Positions 46,645-57,147 are shown, counted from the stretch's first letter. The stretch is 64,000 nucleotides of DNA from Agrobacterium vitis (GCF_013337045.2 NZ_CP118259.1:1-64000); one strand, 5' to 3'. Translations and numbers: made by a program. Notes: a model not told the origin generated them from the sequence alone.

Positions 46645-47367
46645 ATGAGCACACCGAAAACGTCACCAGAGCCCGCCGATTTTACCCATATCCGTGATTG
46701 GGTCTTCGACCTCGACAACACGCTTTATCCGCATCACATCAATCTGTTCGCCCAGATCGATCGCAACATGACCACCTATGTTGCTGATCTGTTGCAGATG
46801 GAGCCGGATGAAGCGCGGGTCCTGCAAAAGCGCTACTATCATGAGCATGGTACGACGTTGGCAGGCCTGATGGCCCATCACGGCGTCGACCCGAACGATT
46901 TCCTGGAAAAGGCCCATGCCATCGATTATTCCGCCCTGTTGCCGGATACGGCTTTGGGCGAGGCGATCAAGGCTCTGCCGGGACGAAAGTTTATTTTCAC
47001 CAATGGCACGGTGGAGCATGCCGAGGCGGCGGCGAGGGCGCTCGGCATTCTCGATCATTTCGACGACATTTTCGATATCGTTGCTGCGGCCTATCTGCCG
47101 AAACCGGCCAGCCAGACCTATGACACATTCACTCGGCTGAAGCAGATTGATACCGGGCAGGCAGCGATGTTCGAAGATCTGCCGCGCAATCTTGTCGTGC
47201 CGAAGGCGCTGGGCATGAAAACCGTGCTGCTCGTGCCGCGCAATCTGGAAACCGTGGTGCTGGAAAGCTGGGAGCGGATGGATAGTGACGAAGGCCATGC
47301 GCATGTCGATTACGCCACCGACGATCTGGCGTGCTTCCTTGGTTCTCTTTTGGCAGGTTCAGAGTGA
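46645..47367 (+). CDS. Pyrimidine 5'-nucleotidase-type HAD hydrolase
   Basis: A 240-residue HAD-superfamily phosphatase. The catalytic DxD is Asp22 and Asp24 in FDLDNTLYP, with motif II FTNGTVEHAE, motif III Lys in LPKPA and motif IV MFEDLPRNL. The sequence resembles the yeast Sdt1/bacterial pyrimidine 5'-nucleotidase group. It follows the nucleoside hydrolase by 82 bp, and both could work in nucleotide salvage. Confidence 0.88.
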   Translation: MSTPKTSPEPADFTHIRDWVFDLDNTLYPHHINLFAQIDRNMTTYVADLLQMEPDEARVLQKRYYHEHGTTLAGLMAHHGVDPNDFLEKAHAIDYSALLPDTALGEAIKALPGRKFIFTNGTVEHAEAAARALGILDHFDDIFDIVAAAYLPKPASQTYDTFTRLKQIDTGQAAMFEDLPRNLVVPKALGMKTVLLVPRNLETVVLESWERMDSDEGHAHVDYATDDLACFLGSLLAGSE

Positions 47368-47613
47368 GTGAGACAGGCCTTGAGCATCGGACCATTGCTC
47401 TAGATAGTTATTAACTACAACATTACAAAAAAGTAACCAGCATTACAGAACCTTAAGTGGCCGCCGCAGGGGCGAGTGCCTATCCTCCCGATATTGCAGA
47501 ACGAAGTCTGCCTCAGGCCGACCGTCTTCTGCAACGTTTATAAGGCTGCATCGTTCGATCACAGAACCGATTTCCGGTCTTGAAACGATGTGGCACCGAG
47601 GAAAGGAAACTCC

Positions 47614-48417
47614 ATGAGTGCGAAGAAAACGACCATTGCGGCCCTGGCGGCTACCCTGCTGGTCAGCGCGTCATCCGGTGCCGTATTTGCAAAAGACGTT
47701 AAGGCACCGCCTCCGCCGCCACCACGGCCTGAAGAGATGCGTGACGCCTGCGGTCCCCGTCCGATGATGATGCATGGACCGGCAGCGATGTTCATCTTTG
47801 CCCTCCAGCAATTCGACACCAACAAGGACGGCAAGATTTCCAAGGAAGAGGCCAAGGCTGCTGAAGACAAGCTGTTTACGGCCATTGATACCGACAAGGA
47901 CGGCGTTCTGACGCCGGGTGAATTGCGCAAGTTCCATGAAGCACGCATGGAGGCCATGCGTGCCGAGATGCCGAAGCCTCCGGCGCCTGAGGGTGCTGCG
48001 CCAGCAGATCCCAACGGGCCAAAGCCTGACGAGGCCATGGATAAGGCGACCCCGCCGCCGCCAGGTGGCCCCGGTGCTGAAGACGACGCGATGGGACCGC
48101 CTGATGATGGTATGGCCGATTGCGGTCCGAACCGTCCAGGGCCTGAACGCTGGGCGAAGGAACGCGGTCCGGAGGGCGAGCGAATGGGTGGACCCAGGGG
48201 TCCGCATGGCCATCGCCCGATGATGGCGATGGGGCCAATGGGTGGTCCAATGGGTGCGATGCGCCTGCTGGAGAAAGTCGATACCGATGAAAATGGCCAG
48301 ATCAGCAAGGCCGAAGCCGATGCGGCACTCGATAAGCTGTTCACCCGTCTGGATACCAATAAGGATGGGTTCATTTCGGCCGATGACTTCCCGAAGGGAC
48401 CATCGATCCTGCCTTGA
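47614..48417 (+). CDS. Secreted four-EF-hand calcium-binding protein
   Basis: A 267-residue protein with a signal peptide (cleavage near AVFAKD, residue 26), a Pro-rich stretch, and two EF-hand pairs: loops DTNKDGKISKEE (68-79) and DTDKDGVLTPGE (92-103), then DTDENGQISKAE (223-234) and DTNKDGFISADD (247-258). All four loops keep the acidic ligand positions. A long Pro/Gly/Met/Asp-rich linker (about 115-215) joins the pairs. The ATG at 47614 has AAAGGAAA upstream. Function unknown; a periplasmic or secreted calcium sensor or buffer is plausible. Confidence 0.85.
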   Translation: MSAKKTTIAALAATLLVSASSGAVFAKDVKAPPPPPPRPEEMRDACGPRPMMMHGPAAMFIFALQQFDTNKDGKISKEEAKAAEDKLFTAIDTDKDGVLTPGELRKFHEARMEAMRAEMPKPPAPEGAAPADPNGPKPDEAMDKATPPPPGGPGAEDDAMGPPDDGMADCGPNRPGPERWAKERGPEGERMGGPRGPHGHRPMMAMGPMGGPMGAMRLLEKVDTDENGQISKAEADAALDKLFTRLDTNKDGFISADDFPKGPSILP

Positions 48418-48510
48418 TTGTCTGGCCATGATCGCCCGAGCCTGATTGCATGGCCCTCATTGCGTGCGCTTCGATAAGCCAGGTGCGGATGTGCAAGACG
48501 GTCTTAAATG

Positions 48511-48547
48511 AAAAGCGCCGTGCGTTAGAGACGCACGGCGCTTTTTT
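48511..48547 (+). terminator. Terminator after the EF-hand gene
   Basis: A perfect 15-bp stem AAAAGCGCCGTGCGT/ACGCACGGCGCTTTT with loop TAGAG, followed by two more T residues. The A-rich left flank lets it act also on the convergent chemoreceptor gene. Confidence 0.9.
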
Positions 48548-48593
48548 GAGTTTATTGATCAGGCAGAGGCGAACCCGGCATCCCTGGCGAAAA

Positions 48594-50513
48594 TCAGAAT
48601 TCCTCCCAATTGTCGCGGCTGACGGCGGCATTGCCATGGCTTACCGGAACAGACTGCTGGGCTCTGCGCGGCGGCTGTGCTCTTGGAGCAGGCGCAAGTG
48701 AGGCCTGTACTGAGCGCACTGGTTGGGCGACATCGTTTCCGGTTCTAAATTGCGCGAGCAGATCCGAAAGGCGACGGCTTTCCTGATTGAGACCAGCCCC
48801 GGCGGCATTCATTTCTTCCACCATCGCGGCATTTTGCTGGGTCGCCTGATCCATGTGGTTGACGGCGGTATTGACCTCCGCCAGACCGCTGGCCTGCTCC
48901 TGGGCGGCCGTCGCAATGGCGTCCATATGCTGGTTCATGTCTTCGACCACCTTGGAAATGGTCGTCAGGCCTTCGCCGGTATCGTTGACCAGCTTGACGC
49001 CTTCACTGACAGCGGCTTCCGAATTGCCGATCAGCGACTTGATTTCCTTGGCGGCATTGGCAGACCGCTGCGCCAGTTCGCGCACCTCCTGGGCAACGAC
49101 CGCAAAGCCCTTGCCTGCCTCGCCAGCGCGGGCGGCTTCGACGCCTGCATTCAAGGCCAGAAGATTGGTCTGGAAGGCAATCTCGTCGATCACGCTGATG
49201 ATCTGGGTGATCTTGCGCGAGGCATCCTCGATCCGCTCCATGGCGGCGACGGCATTGTTGACCACGGTCGCCGAATGTTCGGCATGCTGGCGGGCATTAC
49301 GCACCAGATTGCGGGCTTCGCCAGTCCTCTTGGATGTTGCCTGTACGTTGGAGGTGATCTGCTCCAGTGCGGCGGCGGTTTCCTCCAGCGAGGCGGCCTG
49401 CTGTTCAGTGCGCTTGGCCAGAGTGTCGGAGGCCTGCGAGATTTCACCACTGCCATTGGTGACGCCCCTGCCGACCTGACCAACAGCCACGAGCGCCGAA
49501 CGCAATTGGTTGACCGAGGCATTGAAGTCGTGGCGAAGCGGTTCGAACTGGGCGGCAAACTGCTGATCGATTTCGCAGAGAAGGTCGCAGGAGGCTAGCC
49601 GTTTCAGGCCGGCGGCCAGCGCGCCCGTTGCTTCGTTCAGGCGGCGTTCCGCATCTTCCTCGGCGCGGCGCTGGACATCCTTGCGTTCCTGCTCCGCATT
49701 GAGCCGGTTCTGTTCGGTCTGCGCTTCCAGCTGAACTTTCGCCAGGGCCGACTGCCGCATCACTTCAACGGCACCAGCCATTTCTCCGATTTCGTCCTTA
49801 CGGTCGGCGTCGGGTACGGTGACATTCAGCTTGCCATCGGCAATATGCAGCATCACCTTTGCCATGCGGGTCACAGGGCGCGACACGCCCAGGATGATCC
49901 AGCCGGTCAGGATGCTCATCAACAGCACGCCGAACAGAATGACGCCTATGGTGACATAAGAGGACTGCGTATAGGCTGCCTCGGCCGCTGTGCTTGAGGC
50001 AGCAGCGCCACTATCGTTAAGCTTGATGATTTCGCCAAGCGCGATGAAGCTGTCGACCAGCGGTTGGCGGGCCGGTGCGATCGCCGCAGTCGCAGTGGCC
50101 TGATCCTTCGCGGCGACAGCGCTCATGATCTTCTTTTGAAATTCCAGATAGCGGGTCCATTTGGCTTCGAAATCGCCCCACAATTTCTTCTCAGCATCGT
50201 TGCGCAGGGTTGCGCGGAAGTCCGCATAGGATTTCGGAATGGATGCATCCATTTCCGCGAATTCGTCATCCAACCCTTTGATTTCGGATGGATCGACGGC
50301 AATGGTCTTGCGAATCGTCGTCGTGTGATAGCGCAACATGGTGAACTGAATGCCATCCAGTTTCGCCATCCGCGGCATCCACACCTGTCGTGTATCGGAG
50401 GCTGCCGAAAAGACCACGGACGTCTGCTTGTAGCTGAACAGGCCGAGGAGGATGACAAGCATGAGAGCCGCCCCCGCCATCACCATTAATCGCGTCGAAA
50501 TCCTTAAATTCAT
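48594..50513 (-). CDS. Methyl-accepting chemotaxis protein
   Basis: A 639-residue transmembrane chemoreceptor. A first membrane helix lies at about 11-31, a periplasmic four-helix-bundle-like sensor at about 35-190, a second helix at about 192-212, then a HAMP domain and the signalling coiled coil with the hairpin tip [20 protein letters not shown]. The C terminus ends NWEEF, the pentapeptide type that tethers CheR/CheB. GGGGGG is 7 bp before the ATG at 50513; the longer frame is not needed. Ligand unknown; no chemotaxis operon is in the window. Confidence 0.92.
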   Translation of the reverse strand: MNLRISTRLMVMAGAALMLVILLGLFSYKQTSVVFSAASDTRQVWMPRMAKLDGIQFTMLRYHTTTIRKTIAVDPSEIKGLDDEFAEMDASIPKSYADFRATLRNDAEKKLWGDFEAKWTRYLEFQKKIMSAVAAKDQATATAAIAPARQPLVDSFIALGEIIKLNDSGAAASSTAAEAAYTQSSYVTIGVILFGVLLMSILTGWIILGVSRPVTRMAKVMLHIADGKLNVTVPDADRKDEIGEMAGAVEVMRQSALAKVQLEAQTEQNRLNAEQERKDVQRRAEEDAERRLNEATGALAAGLKRLASCDLLCEIDQQFAAQFEPLRHDFNASVNQLRSALVAVGQVGRGVTNGSGEISQASDTLAKRTEQQAASLEETAAALEQITSNVQATSKRTGEARNLVRNARQHAEHSATVVNNAVAAMERIEDASRKITQIISVIDEIAFQTNLLALNAGVEAARAGEAGKGFAVVAQEVRELAQRSANAAKEIKSLIGNSEAAVSEGVKLVNDTGEGLTTISKVVEDMNQHMDAIATAAQEQASGLAEVNTAVNHMDQATQQNAAMVEEMNAAGAGLNQESRRLSDLLAQFRTGNDVAQPVRSVQASLAPAPRAQPPRRAQQSVPVSHGNAAVSRDNWEEF

Positions 50514-50833
50514 TACTATGCCCCCCAGGCTGGCATCCCAATATTTGGCCGCCTGAGAATTGATCCAAATTGATAAATTAAAAATGAAGGTATCGGTCAT
50601 ATACGTAATGTGAGGGTGAAATTTACCCCCTATGATTGCGCTATGGCGAGAGACATCTTGTCACTGAAAGCAAAAATGCGATGGGATGGTTTTCAAGCCG
50701 CATCGCCGGACTGAGTCGGCACAGCGAAAAATCCAGCTCCCTGTGGGCCAGATCGGTAAGCATCTACAGACGCACATGTTGAGCTAATAAACTCATGCGC
50801 GTTCAGATGAACAATAATTTTAAAATGAGAAAA
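50514..50833. other. Intergenic region between chemoreceptor and tRNA (320 bp)
   Basis: It must hold the leftward chemoreceptor promoter. I saw no gene, clear promoter boxes, or strong hairpin. Confidence 0.4.
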
Positions 50834-50910
50834 TGGCGCACCCGAAGAGATTCGAACTCCTGACCCCCAGATTCGTAGTCTGGTGCTCTATCCAGCTGAG
50901 CTACGGGTGC
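50834..50910 (-). tRNA. tRNA-Arg (anticodon ACG)
   Basis: On the minus strand a 77-nt cloverleaf: acceptor GCACCCG/CGGGTGC, D arm with AGCTCAGCTGGATAGAGC, anticodon stem CCAGA/TCTGG with loop CTACGAA (anticodon ACG, read as ICG), T arm with GTTCGAATC, and an encoded 3' CCA. It decodes CGU/CGC/CGA arginine codons. Confidence 0.96.
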
Positions 50911-51067
50911 GTCTGACGCCGTCGTTTCCGTTGGCGTGCCGATCCTCTAAAGCGAGACGTGTTTGATTGCAAGCAGAATCGGTAAAAAAATCCGGTTTGA
51001 TTTCCAGTTTGTCTTTAACGGTCTGAAGAGGTTCGGCTTTTCGACATGATCCTTGAAGCCGACTTCA

Positions 51068-52540
51068 TTATGCTCGAAGCCGGAAGGTGTCGAGCGCCAC
51101 CGGCCTGTCTGGAATTTCGATCCGGAACTGTGTGCCGGAGGAGGGTTTTTCCATCAGCGCGATCGTTCCGCCGTGCGCCAGCACGATTTCGCGGGCGATG
51201 GCGAGGCCGAGGCCTGTGCCGCCGGATCTGGCCGAGCCGCGAAACGGCGTGAACAGGTTTTCGCGGGCCTTGCGCGGCAGGCCAGGGCCGTTGTCGTCAA
51301 CGGTGATTGCAACGACGCTACCGATGCGGTGGGCCGATAGCATGATGCGAGGTGTTGCGGTGGTCATTTCCGTCATGGCGGATGAAAGCGCCTGGGCAGC
51401 ATTGCGGCAGAGATTGTGAATGACGCGGAACAATTGCTCGCTGTCGGCGTCGATTTCTATCTCTGGTGCAATCTGATCGACAAAGTCGATGCCCTTGTCC
51501 AGGGCGAGAATATCCTGCACTTCCTGACTGAGCGTGGAGAGCACAAACCGGCGCCGGCGGGGCTCGGCTTCCGAAGCCTGTCCATAGGCCAGCACTTCAC
51601 TCGTATAACCGACGGCCCGGTCGATCGTGCGGACCAGTTTGGGCGCAAAGCTCTTCACCATCGGATCGTCGACATCCACCAGCCGGTCGGACATCAACTG
51701 GGCGGAAGCAAGGATATTGCGCATGTCATGATTGATCTTGGAAACGGCAAGCCCGAGATCGGCCAGGCTTTTCTGTTGCCTCAAGGTCTTTTGCAGATCC
51801 TCCTGCATCGTGGCCAGATGGCGGGCGACAAAGGCCAATTCGTCGCGACCGCTGATCACTTCCATCACCCGGTCAGGATTTTCCGGGTCGCTGGCAAATC
51901 CCTGTATATTGCGGCTCAGCCGACGAATCGGATTGATGAGCATCCGGTTCAGCGTCACGAACAGCAGGAGGCCGGTGATCACCGAAATGATCAACGATAC
52001 GACGGCAATGCGCGTTGCATAGGCCAATAATCCGCGATGCAGAGGCGCATCGGACATCACCACTTCCACCCGCATCGACGTATCGCCGATTGGGCCGGAA
52101 ACGCTGATCAGCCGATTGCCGCCGAATAGCAGCGTATCGACTGCGTCCTTGATGGCCATCAATGTCCCCACATCGGAAATGTCATATTGACCGTCCACTT
52201 CCTGTGGCATGTCCGCCATGGCCAGCAGCCGCGTCGTGCCATCCTTGGTGAGCGCAATCGCCTTGGTTCCGGTGGCAAGCAGGGTGTCGGCCTGGACGTC
52301 CTTGGGAAGTTCAGGTGGCTGTAGCCCATCGATCACCACTGCGGCGGCTGCTGCCTTGTTGATATGGTTTTTAAGCCAATTGAGGCGCATCGTGGCAATC
52401 GACGGTGCAAAAATCAGCACCTGCGCCGCCAGCACGAAAACCACGGTCAACACCAGCAGCTTGCCGGACAGGCCGCGCAACCGGCTTGGCATCGACGCTG
52501 CCTGCGCCTGCTTTGCGTCCTGTGCCTTTCGCCTGCCCAT
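51068..52540 (-). CDS. Orphan membrane sensor histidine kinase
   Basis: A 490-residue kinase: N-terminal basic tail, first membrane helix (about 28-48), periplasmic sensor (about 50-170), second helix (about 180-200), HAMP, and a phosphoacceptor region with His in SKINHDMRN, an HDxRN variant of the usual HExxR/P box. The ATPase domain has NLCRNAAQAL, DDNGPGLP and SGGTGLGLAIAREI. No response regulator gene adjoins it. It is divergent from rpmH, with 439 bp between them. Signal unknown. Confidence 0.88.
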   Translation of the reverse strand: MGRRKAQDAKQAQAASMPSRLRGLSGKLLVLTVVFVLAAQVLIFAPSIATMRLNWLKNHINKAAAAAVVIDGLQPPELPKDVQADTLLATGTKAIALTKDGTTRLLAMADMPQEVDGQYDISDVGTLMAIKDAVDTLLFGGNRLISVSGPIGDTSMRVEVVMSDAPLHRGLLAYATRIAVVSLIISVITGLLLFVTLNRMLINPIRRLSRNIQGFASDPENPDRVMEVISGRDELAFVARHLATMQEDLQKTLRQQKSLADLGLAVSKINHDMRNILASAQLMSDRLVDVDDPMVKSFAPKLVRTIDRAVGYTSEVLAYGQASEAEPRRRRFVLSTLSQEVQDILALDKGIDFVDQIAPEIEIDADSEQLFRVIHNLCRNAAQALSSAMTEMTTATPRIMLSAHRIGSVVAITVDDNGPGLPRKARENLFTPFRGSARSGGTGLGLAIAREIVLAHGGTIALMEKPSSGTQFRIEIPDRPVALDTFRLRA

Positions 52541-52979
52541 CGACTAGCCTCATTTTGCCGGGCGATACTTTGGTTTTCTGTACCGTTTGCCAGCTGTGCC
52601 GTATCATGTCGACCACAGCATACCATGCCTCATGCATCCGGTAAAATGCGGTGCAGCAAAGATTTCGGTTCTCAGCGGAGCGCCAAACATGGTGTAGTTA
52701 GGTTCGCTCCGGCATTTTATGCGAGAGATGGATGATGGGTCTGACAGTCGTTAGCCTGAATGACGACAAGCGAAAAAACGCCCGCTTCCGCTAGATTTTG
52801 TCAGGGTTCTGAACCCGGGAAAGCCCTGGCAAGATTGACTCTCGCCTCTATCCTCCGTATAAGCCGCGCGGCTTGCATAGGTTTCCCGTTCTGCGGGCCC
52901 GTAATGCTTGCCTTAATCCTAACGCTCTTGCAATTCGTTGCAAACCCAAGAAGGGCCGCACACCGCGGTATTTAAAAAA
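52541..52979. other. Divergent regulatory region before rpmH (439 bp)
   Basis: Contains the rpmH promoter at 52835-52863, a 13-bp palindrome GGGTTC-T-GAACCC (52804-52816) just upstream of its -35 box, and the presumed leftward promoter of the sensor kinase. No gene was found. Confidence 0.5.
52835..52863 (+). promoter_or_regulatory. Sigma-70-type promoter of rpmH-rnpA-yidC
   Basis: TTGACT (52835-52840), a 17-bp spacer, and TATAAG (52858-52863), both close to consensus. The predicted start of transcription leaves a leader of about 110 nt before rpmH. Confidence 0.7.
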
Positions 52980-53114
52980 ATGAAGCGTACCTATCAACCG
53001 TCCAAGCTCGTTCGCGCACGTCGTCACGGCTTTCGCGCTCGCATGGCAACCAAGGGTGGCCGTAAGGTTCTGTGTGCTCGTCGCGCTCGCGGCCGCGCAC
53101 GTCTTTCGGCTTAA
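52980..53114 (+). CDS. rpmH: 50S ribosomal protein L34
   Basis: A 44-residue, Arg/Lys-rich ribosomal protein beginning [20 protein letters not shown] and ending RARLSA, a full-length match to the bacterial L34 pattern. It is the first gene of the conserved rpmH-rnpA-yidC-engB cluster. The ATG follows a run of A residues with no strong Shine-Dalgarno sequence. Confidence 0.97.
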   Translation: MKRTYQPSKLVRARRHGFRARMATKGGRKVLCARRARGRARLSA

Positions 53115-53146
53115 GGCCGGGTTGGCCCGATGAAAGCGCCGGGCTT

Positions 53147-53536
53147 ATGACGTCACTTAAGACATCCAAAACTGTCGGGCGGCTGAAAAGCCGCCCGCAG
53201 TTTCTTGCTGTTCGCGCCGGCGAAAAGCGCAAGGGGCGCTACATTCTCCTAGAAGTGCTGGATCGGGCCGAACCCGATACGCCTCCTCGCGTCGGTTTCA
53301 CCGTCACGAAAAAGCATGGCAATGCTGTCGAGCGCAATCGTATGCGACGCCGGTTAAAAGAAGCTGTGCGGACTGGCGTGGGCTTTGCAATGCAGCCCGG
53401 ACATGACTATGTGATCGTTGCGCGACGCGACGTGCTGGCGGCTCCTTTTAGCGAGCTTCGGGACGTGTTGCAGCGCCGTATTCAAGAAAAATCCAATGTT
53501 CGGCGTCAAGATACGGCCCGTTCCAGGAAAGTATGA
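53147..53536 (+). CDS. rnpA: Ribonuclease P protein component
   Basis: RnpA is the protein cofactor of RNase P, which matures tRNA 5' ends. From the ATG at 53147 the 129-residue basic protein has [13 protein letters not shown] (substrate-binding cleft), [20 protein letters not shown] (the RNR motif) and VIVARRDV. It lies 32 bp after rpmH, and its stop overlaps the yidC start. The frame runs upstream through rpmH, but that part is a shadow. Confidence 0.94.
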   Translation: MTSLKTSKTVGRLKSRPQFLAVRAGEKRKGRYILLEVLDRAEPDTPPRVGFTVTKKHGNAVERNRMRRRLKEAVRTGVGFAMQPGHDYVIVARRDVLAAPFSELRDVLQRRIQEKSNVRRQDTARSRKV

Positions 53537-55395
53537 TGGAAAACAACCGCAATTATCTCATCGCGATTGCACTGTCGGTGATGGTCGTCCTGGGCTGGCA
53601 GTTCTTCTACATGAACCCGCGGATCGAGGCGCAAAGACAGGCTGAACAGGCCCAGCAGGCCCAACAGGCGAAGACCCCGGCCACTCAGGCAACGCCGGGC
53701 GCAGCCGTCAATGGCGCCCTGCCGGGTCAGACCCAGGCCAGCGCCACGACAAGCCGCGAAGACGCTGTCGCCAAGTCGGCTCGGATTGAAATCAATACCG
53801 AAGCGCTGTCCGGCTCCATCAATCTCACGGGTGCACGGCTCGACGATCTTCGCCTGAAGGGCTATCACGAGACCGTCGACAAGACGAGCCCGATCATTAC
53901 CCTGCTCAATCCGGCCGATACCAAGGACGGCTATTTCGCCGAAATCGGCTTTATCGGCGGCGAAAAATCCGGCAGCGTTCCAGGGCCATCGACGGTCTGG
54001 ACGGTCAAGGATGGCCAGAGGCTGACCGAAACCACCCCGGTAACGCTGACCTATACCAATGAAACCGGTCTGACCTTCAGCCGCAAGATTTCGGTCGACA
54101 AGCATTACATGTTCACGATCGAAGACACGGTTGCCAATGCCGGGGGCGCTGACATCAGCCTTGCCCCCTATGGCCGTGTTACCCGCTACAACAAGCCCGC
54201 CGTTGCCTCCACCTATGTGCTGCATGAAGGCTTTATCGGCGTGATGGGTTCGGGCGATGGTAAGTTTGCCTCGGTCGAAGCAAAATATGCGGCTATCGAA
54301 AAAGAAAACGAGACCAATGCCAAGGCAACCGGTGGCTGGCTCGGGATTACCGATAAATATTGGGCCGCGACCCTCGTGCCACCGCAGTCGCTGGCTTATG
54401 ATTCCCGCTTCTCGCATTTTACCGATGGCCAGGCTCGCTTTCAGGCAGATTACAAGAACGATCCGGTGACGATTGCACCGGGTCAATCGACCACACTGAA
54501 GACGCTGCTGTTTGCTGGCGCCAAGGAAGTGCCAGTTGTCGATGGCTATGCGCTCGACAAGTCCTGGTTCGGACAGGCGTTCACCAATCTGTTTGCTGGT
54601 GCCAAAGACACGGTGCAACAATATGACATTCCACGTTTCGATCTTCTGATCGATTGGGGCTGGTTCTATTTCCTCACCAAGCCGATGTTCAAACTGATGG
54701 ACTTCTTCTTCCGTCAGGTTGGCAATTTCGGCGTGGCTATCCTGCTGACGACGATCGCCGTCAAGCTGTTGTTCTTCCCGCTGGCCAGCAAGCAATATGC
54801 GTCCATGGCCAATATGAAGCGCATGCAGCCGAAGATGGAAGAGTTGAAGGCCAAGCACGGCGATGACCGTATGGCCCTGCAACAGGCGATGATGGAGCTT
54901 TACAAGACGGAGAAGATCAATCCGGTCGCCGGTTGCTGGCCGCTGCTGTTGCAAATCCCGGTCTTCTTCTCGCTCTATAAGGTAATCTATATCACCATCG
55001 AAATGCGCCATGCGCCGTTCTTCGGCTGGATCAGAGACCTGTCGGCGCCCGATCCGACCAGCATTGTCAACCTGTTCGGCCTGCTGCCGTTCGAATCGCC
55101 TGCCATGCTGCATCTCGGCATCTGGCCGATCATCATGGGCATTACCATGTTCGTGCAGATGCGGATGAACCCAACGCCGCCAGACCCGACCCAGGCCATG
55201 CTGTTCAACTGGATGCCGCTGGTCTTCACCTTCATGCTCGGGTCTTTCCCGGCTGGTCTGGTGATTTACTGGGCCTGGAACAATACGCTGTCGGTGTTGC
55301 AGCAGTCGATTATCATGAAGCGCCATGGGGTGAAAATCGAACTATTCGATAATCTCAAGGGGCTTTTGCAGCGAAAATCCGCTAAGACGAAGTAA
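53536..55395 (+). CDS. yidC: Membrane protein insertase YidC
   Basis: YidC inserts and folds inner-membrane proteins, alone or with SecYEG. The 619-residue product has an N-terminal membrane helix (about 5-22), a Gln/Ala-rich spacer, a large periplasmic beta-sandwich domain (about 60-340) and the conserved C-terminal bundle of five helices (about 350-580), with a basic tail. AGGA lies 7 bp before the ATG at 53536; the ATG at 53533, overlapping the rnpA stop, is an alternative. Confidence 0.95.
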   Translation: MENNRNYLIAIALSVMVVLGWQFFYMNPRIEAQRQAEQAQQAQQAKTPATQATPGAAVNGALPGQTQASATTSREDAVAKSARIEINTEALSGSINLTGARLDDLRLKGYHETVDKTSPIITLLNPADTKDGYFAEIGFIGGEKSGSVPGPSTVWTVKDGQRLTETTPVTLTYTNETGLTFSRKISVDKHYMFTIEDTVANAGGADISLAPYGRVTRYNKPAVASTYVLHEGFIGVMGSGDGKFASVEAKYAAIEKENETNAKATGGWLGITDKYWAATLVPPQSLAYDSRFSHFTDGQARFQADYKNDPVTIAPGQSTTLKTLLFAGAKEVPVVDGYALDKSWFGQAFTNLFAGAKDTVQQYDIPRFDLLIDWGWFYFLTKPMFKLMDFFFRQVGNFGVAILLTTIAVKLLFFPLASKQYASMANMKRMQPKMEELKAKHGDDRMALQQAMMELYKTEKINPVAGCWPLLLQIPVFFSLYKVIYITIEMRHAPFFGWIRDLSAPDPTSIVNLFGLLPFESPAMLHLGIWPIIMGITMFVQMRMNPTPPDPTQAMLFNWMPLVFTFMLGSFPAGLVIYWAWNNTLSVLQQSIIMKRHGVKIELFDNLKGLLQRKSAKTK

Positions 55396-55412
55396 TCAGG
55401 CCAGATGACAGC

Positions 55413-55441
55413 AAAGCCCCGGCCTCGCGCCGGGGTTTTTG
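55413..55441 (+). terminator. Terminator between yidC and engB
   Basis: CCCCGGC-CTCGC-GCCGGGG (55417-55435) followed by five T residues, with an A-rich left flank; 22 bp after the yidC stop. Confidence 0.82.
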
Positions 55442-55481
55442 TTTGATCGGTGGATCAGGATCTGCCGCAGGAGAGAAGACG

Positions 55482-56141
55482 ATGACTGCAACAAAGGCAA
55501 CGAGCGACCAGCCGCTGTTTGGCCGGCCATGGATTTTTATCCGCGGCGTGCCATCGATGAAATTTCTGCCGCCGGAAGGCCCGCTGGAGATCGCCTTCGC
55601 GGGGCGCTCCAACGTGGGGAAATCATCGCTGATCAATGCGCTCGTCGGCCAGAAGGGCTTGGCGCGCACGTCCAACACGCCTGGCCGCACCCAGGAGCTG
55701 AACTATTTCGTTCCCGAGGGCTATAGCGGCGAGGGCGATGACCTGCCGCCGATGGCGCTGGTCGATATGCCGGGCTATGGCTATGCCAAGGCGCCCAAAG
55801 ACCATGTGGATGCGTGGACCAAGCTGGTCTTCGACTATCTGCGCGGACGGGCGACGTTGAAGCGGGTCTATCTGCTGATCGACAGCCGCCACGGCATCAA
55901 GAAGAATGATGAGGATGTGCTGACATTGCTCGACAAGGCAGCGATGTCCTACCAGATTGTGCTGACCAAGACGGATAAGATCAAGGAGGCGGGCGTGCCG
56001 CGTCTGATCGAGGAAACGCTTGAGAAAATCCGCAAGCGTCCGGCAGCCTATCCCTTCGTGCTTTCGACGTCCTCGGAAAAAGACAACGGATTGAAAGAAT
56101 TGCGTGCGGCGATTTGCGAAACCGTCGGGCATTTCGGCTGA
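55482..56141 (+). CDS. engB: Ribosome-biogenesis GTPase EngB (YihA/YsxC)
   Basis: EngB is a TRAFAC-class GTPase needed for 50S assembly and division. The 219-residue protein has G1 GRSNVGKSS, the G2 region [10 protein letters not shown]3 DMPGYG and G4 TKTD. The ATG at 55482 has CAGGAGAG upstream; the longer frame is not needed. In related rhizobia argB follows directly; here a three-gene leftward cassette lies between engB and argB. Confidence 0.94.
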   Translation: MTATKATSDQPLFGRPWIFIRGVPSMKFLPPEGPLEIAFAGRSNVGKSSLINALVGQKGLARTSNTPGRTQELNYFVPEGYSGEGDDLPPMALVDMPGYGYAKAPKDHVDAWTKLVFDYLRGRATLKRVYLLIDSRHGIKKNDEDVLTLLDKAAMSYQIVLTKTDKIKEAGVPRLIEETLEKIRKRPAAYPFVLSTSSEKDNGLKELRAAICETVGHFG

Positions 56142-56231
56142 TGTAATGTACCTCCCGGCCTTGGCGTAACCGCTGGGCTTGCTGTTGGAGGCTTTGTCTT
56201 CTGGTATTTGGCTGGCGAAATAGCAGAAAAA

Positions 56232-56263
56232 GCCCGGCGGTAGGTGGCACTCTACCGCCGGGC
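56232..56263 (-). terminator. Terminator of the fasciclin gene
   Basis: A perfect 12-bp stem GCCCGGCGGTAG/CTACCGCCGGGC around an 8-nt loop; read leftward it is followed by TTTTTC. It lies between the converging engB and fasciclin genes. Confidence 0.87.
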
Positions 56264-56335
56264 ACTGCCGAAACTGCCAGTCTTTACCAGAAAAGTGGCC
56301 CGCCAGCCGCTCTTCCAGCTCGGACTGTGAGGGGG

Positions 56336-56893
56336 TTACATCTTCGGCAGCAAGACCTTGTCGATGACATGGATAACGCCATTCGACTGTTTCACATCGG
56401 CGATGGTCACATGGGCAACGCCGCCGGTCTCATCCGTCAGGGTGATCTTGCCCTTGGATTCCTTGGCCTTCAGCACGCAGCCGCCAACCGTCTTGACGTC
56501 ATGCTCGCCACCATCGTCCTTGATCATCTTTTCGATGGCCGTGGACATGGCATCGGCGGCAACCACATGGCAGGTCAGCACCTTCGTCAGCTTTTCCTTG
56601 TTTTCCGGCTTCAGCAGGGTTTCCACCGTACCTTTCGGCAATTTGTCAAAGGCTTCGTTGGTGGGCGCAAAGACCGTGAACGGGCCTTTGCCCTCCAGTG
56701 TTTCGACCAGGCCAGCCGCCTTGACTGCGGCGACAAGGGTCGTGTGATCCTTGGAATTCACGGCGTTTTCAACGATATTTTTGTTTTCATACATGGCGGC
56801 GCCACCGACCATCGGGTTCTTGGCAAAGGCCACGGCGCTTCCGGCCGCAATGATGGAAACGGCGGCCAGCAGGCGAAGGGTGGTCTTGGTCAT
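56336..56893 (-). CDS. Secreted fasciclin (FAS1)-domain protein
   Basis: A 185-residue protein with a signal peptide (hydrophobic core 6-20, cleavage near AVAFAK, residue 24) and a single FAS1 domain (about 38-183), with GPFTVFAPTNEAFDKLP and the final NGVIHVIDKVLLP hallmark. Two cysteines (in LTCHVV and GGCVLK) could form a disulphide. FAS1 proteins are adhesion or surface-associated modules. It lies downstream of an anti-sigma gene and an ECF sigma gene, the same trio as SigK-RskA-MPT70/83 in mycobacteria, so it is a likely regulon member. Confidence 0.9.
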   Translation of the reverse strand: MTKTTLRLLAAVSIIAAGSAVAFAKNPMVGGAAMYENKNIVENAVNSKDHTTLVAAVKAAGLVETLEGKGPFTVFAPTNEAFDKLPKGTVETLLKPENKEKLTKVLTCHVVAADAMSTAIEKMIKDDGGEHDVKTVGGCVLKAKESKGKITLTDETGGVAHVTIADVKQSNGVIHVIDKVLLPKM

Positions 56894-57029
56894 GGGTCTA
56901 GGTCCTCTTCCCGGTTGATTATGTCTTTGGCTGGTATGGCCGCAGGCCGGATCGGCCAGAAACCATGCAGCAGATTGAAAACCGTTACAGCAGCCTTGAA
57001 TGTCGTCGTCAGACGCAGGCCGTTGTAAC

Positions 57030-57051
57030 GTCCCCGCGCAATGGCGGGGAC
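57030..57051. promoter_or_regulatory. Hairpin upstream of the fasciclin gene
   Basis: GTCCCCGC-GCAATG-GCGGGGAC, a perfect 8-bp stem about 140 bp before the fasciclin ATG, in the gap after the anti-sigma gene. No T-run follows on either strand, so it is not a classical terminator; an RNA element or operator is possible. Confidence 0.35.
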
Positions 57052-57147
57052 AATGGTAAAGACGGAGGTTCGGGAAAAAGAGTTTCAGGTTCGGTGCAGA
57101 AAAATGAAAATGACTTTTAATATTTTGATTTTAAAGCGCTATTTCTC

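Noticed and set aside
53506..55326. A 606-codon open frame antisense to yidC
   Set aside because: It mirrors yidC codons exactly, is His/Gln/Arg-rich without domain signals, and yidC is unambiguous on the other strand.
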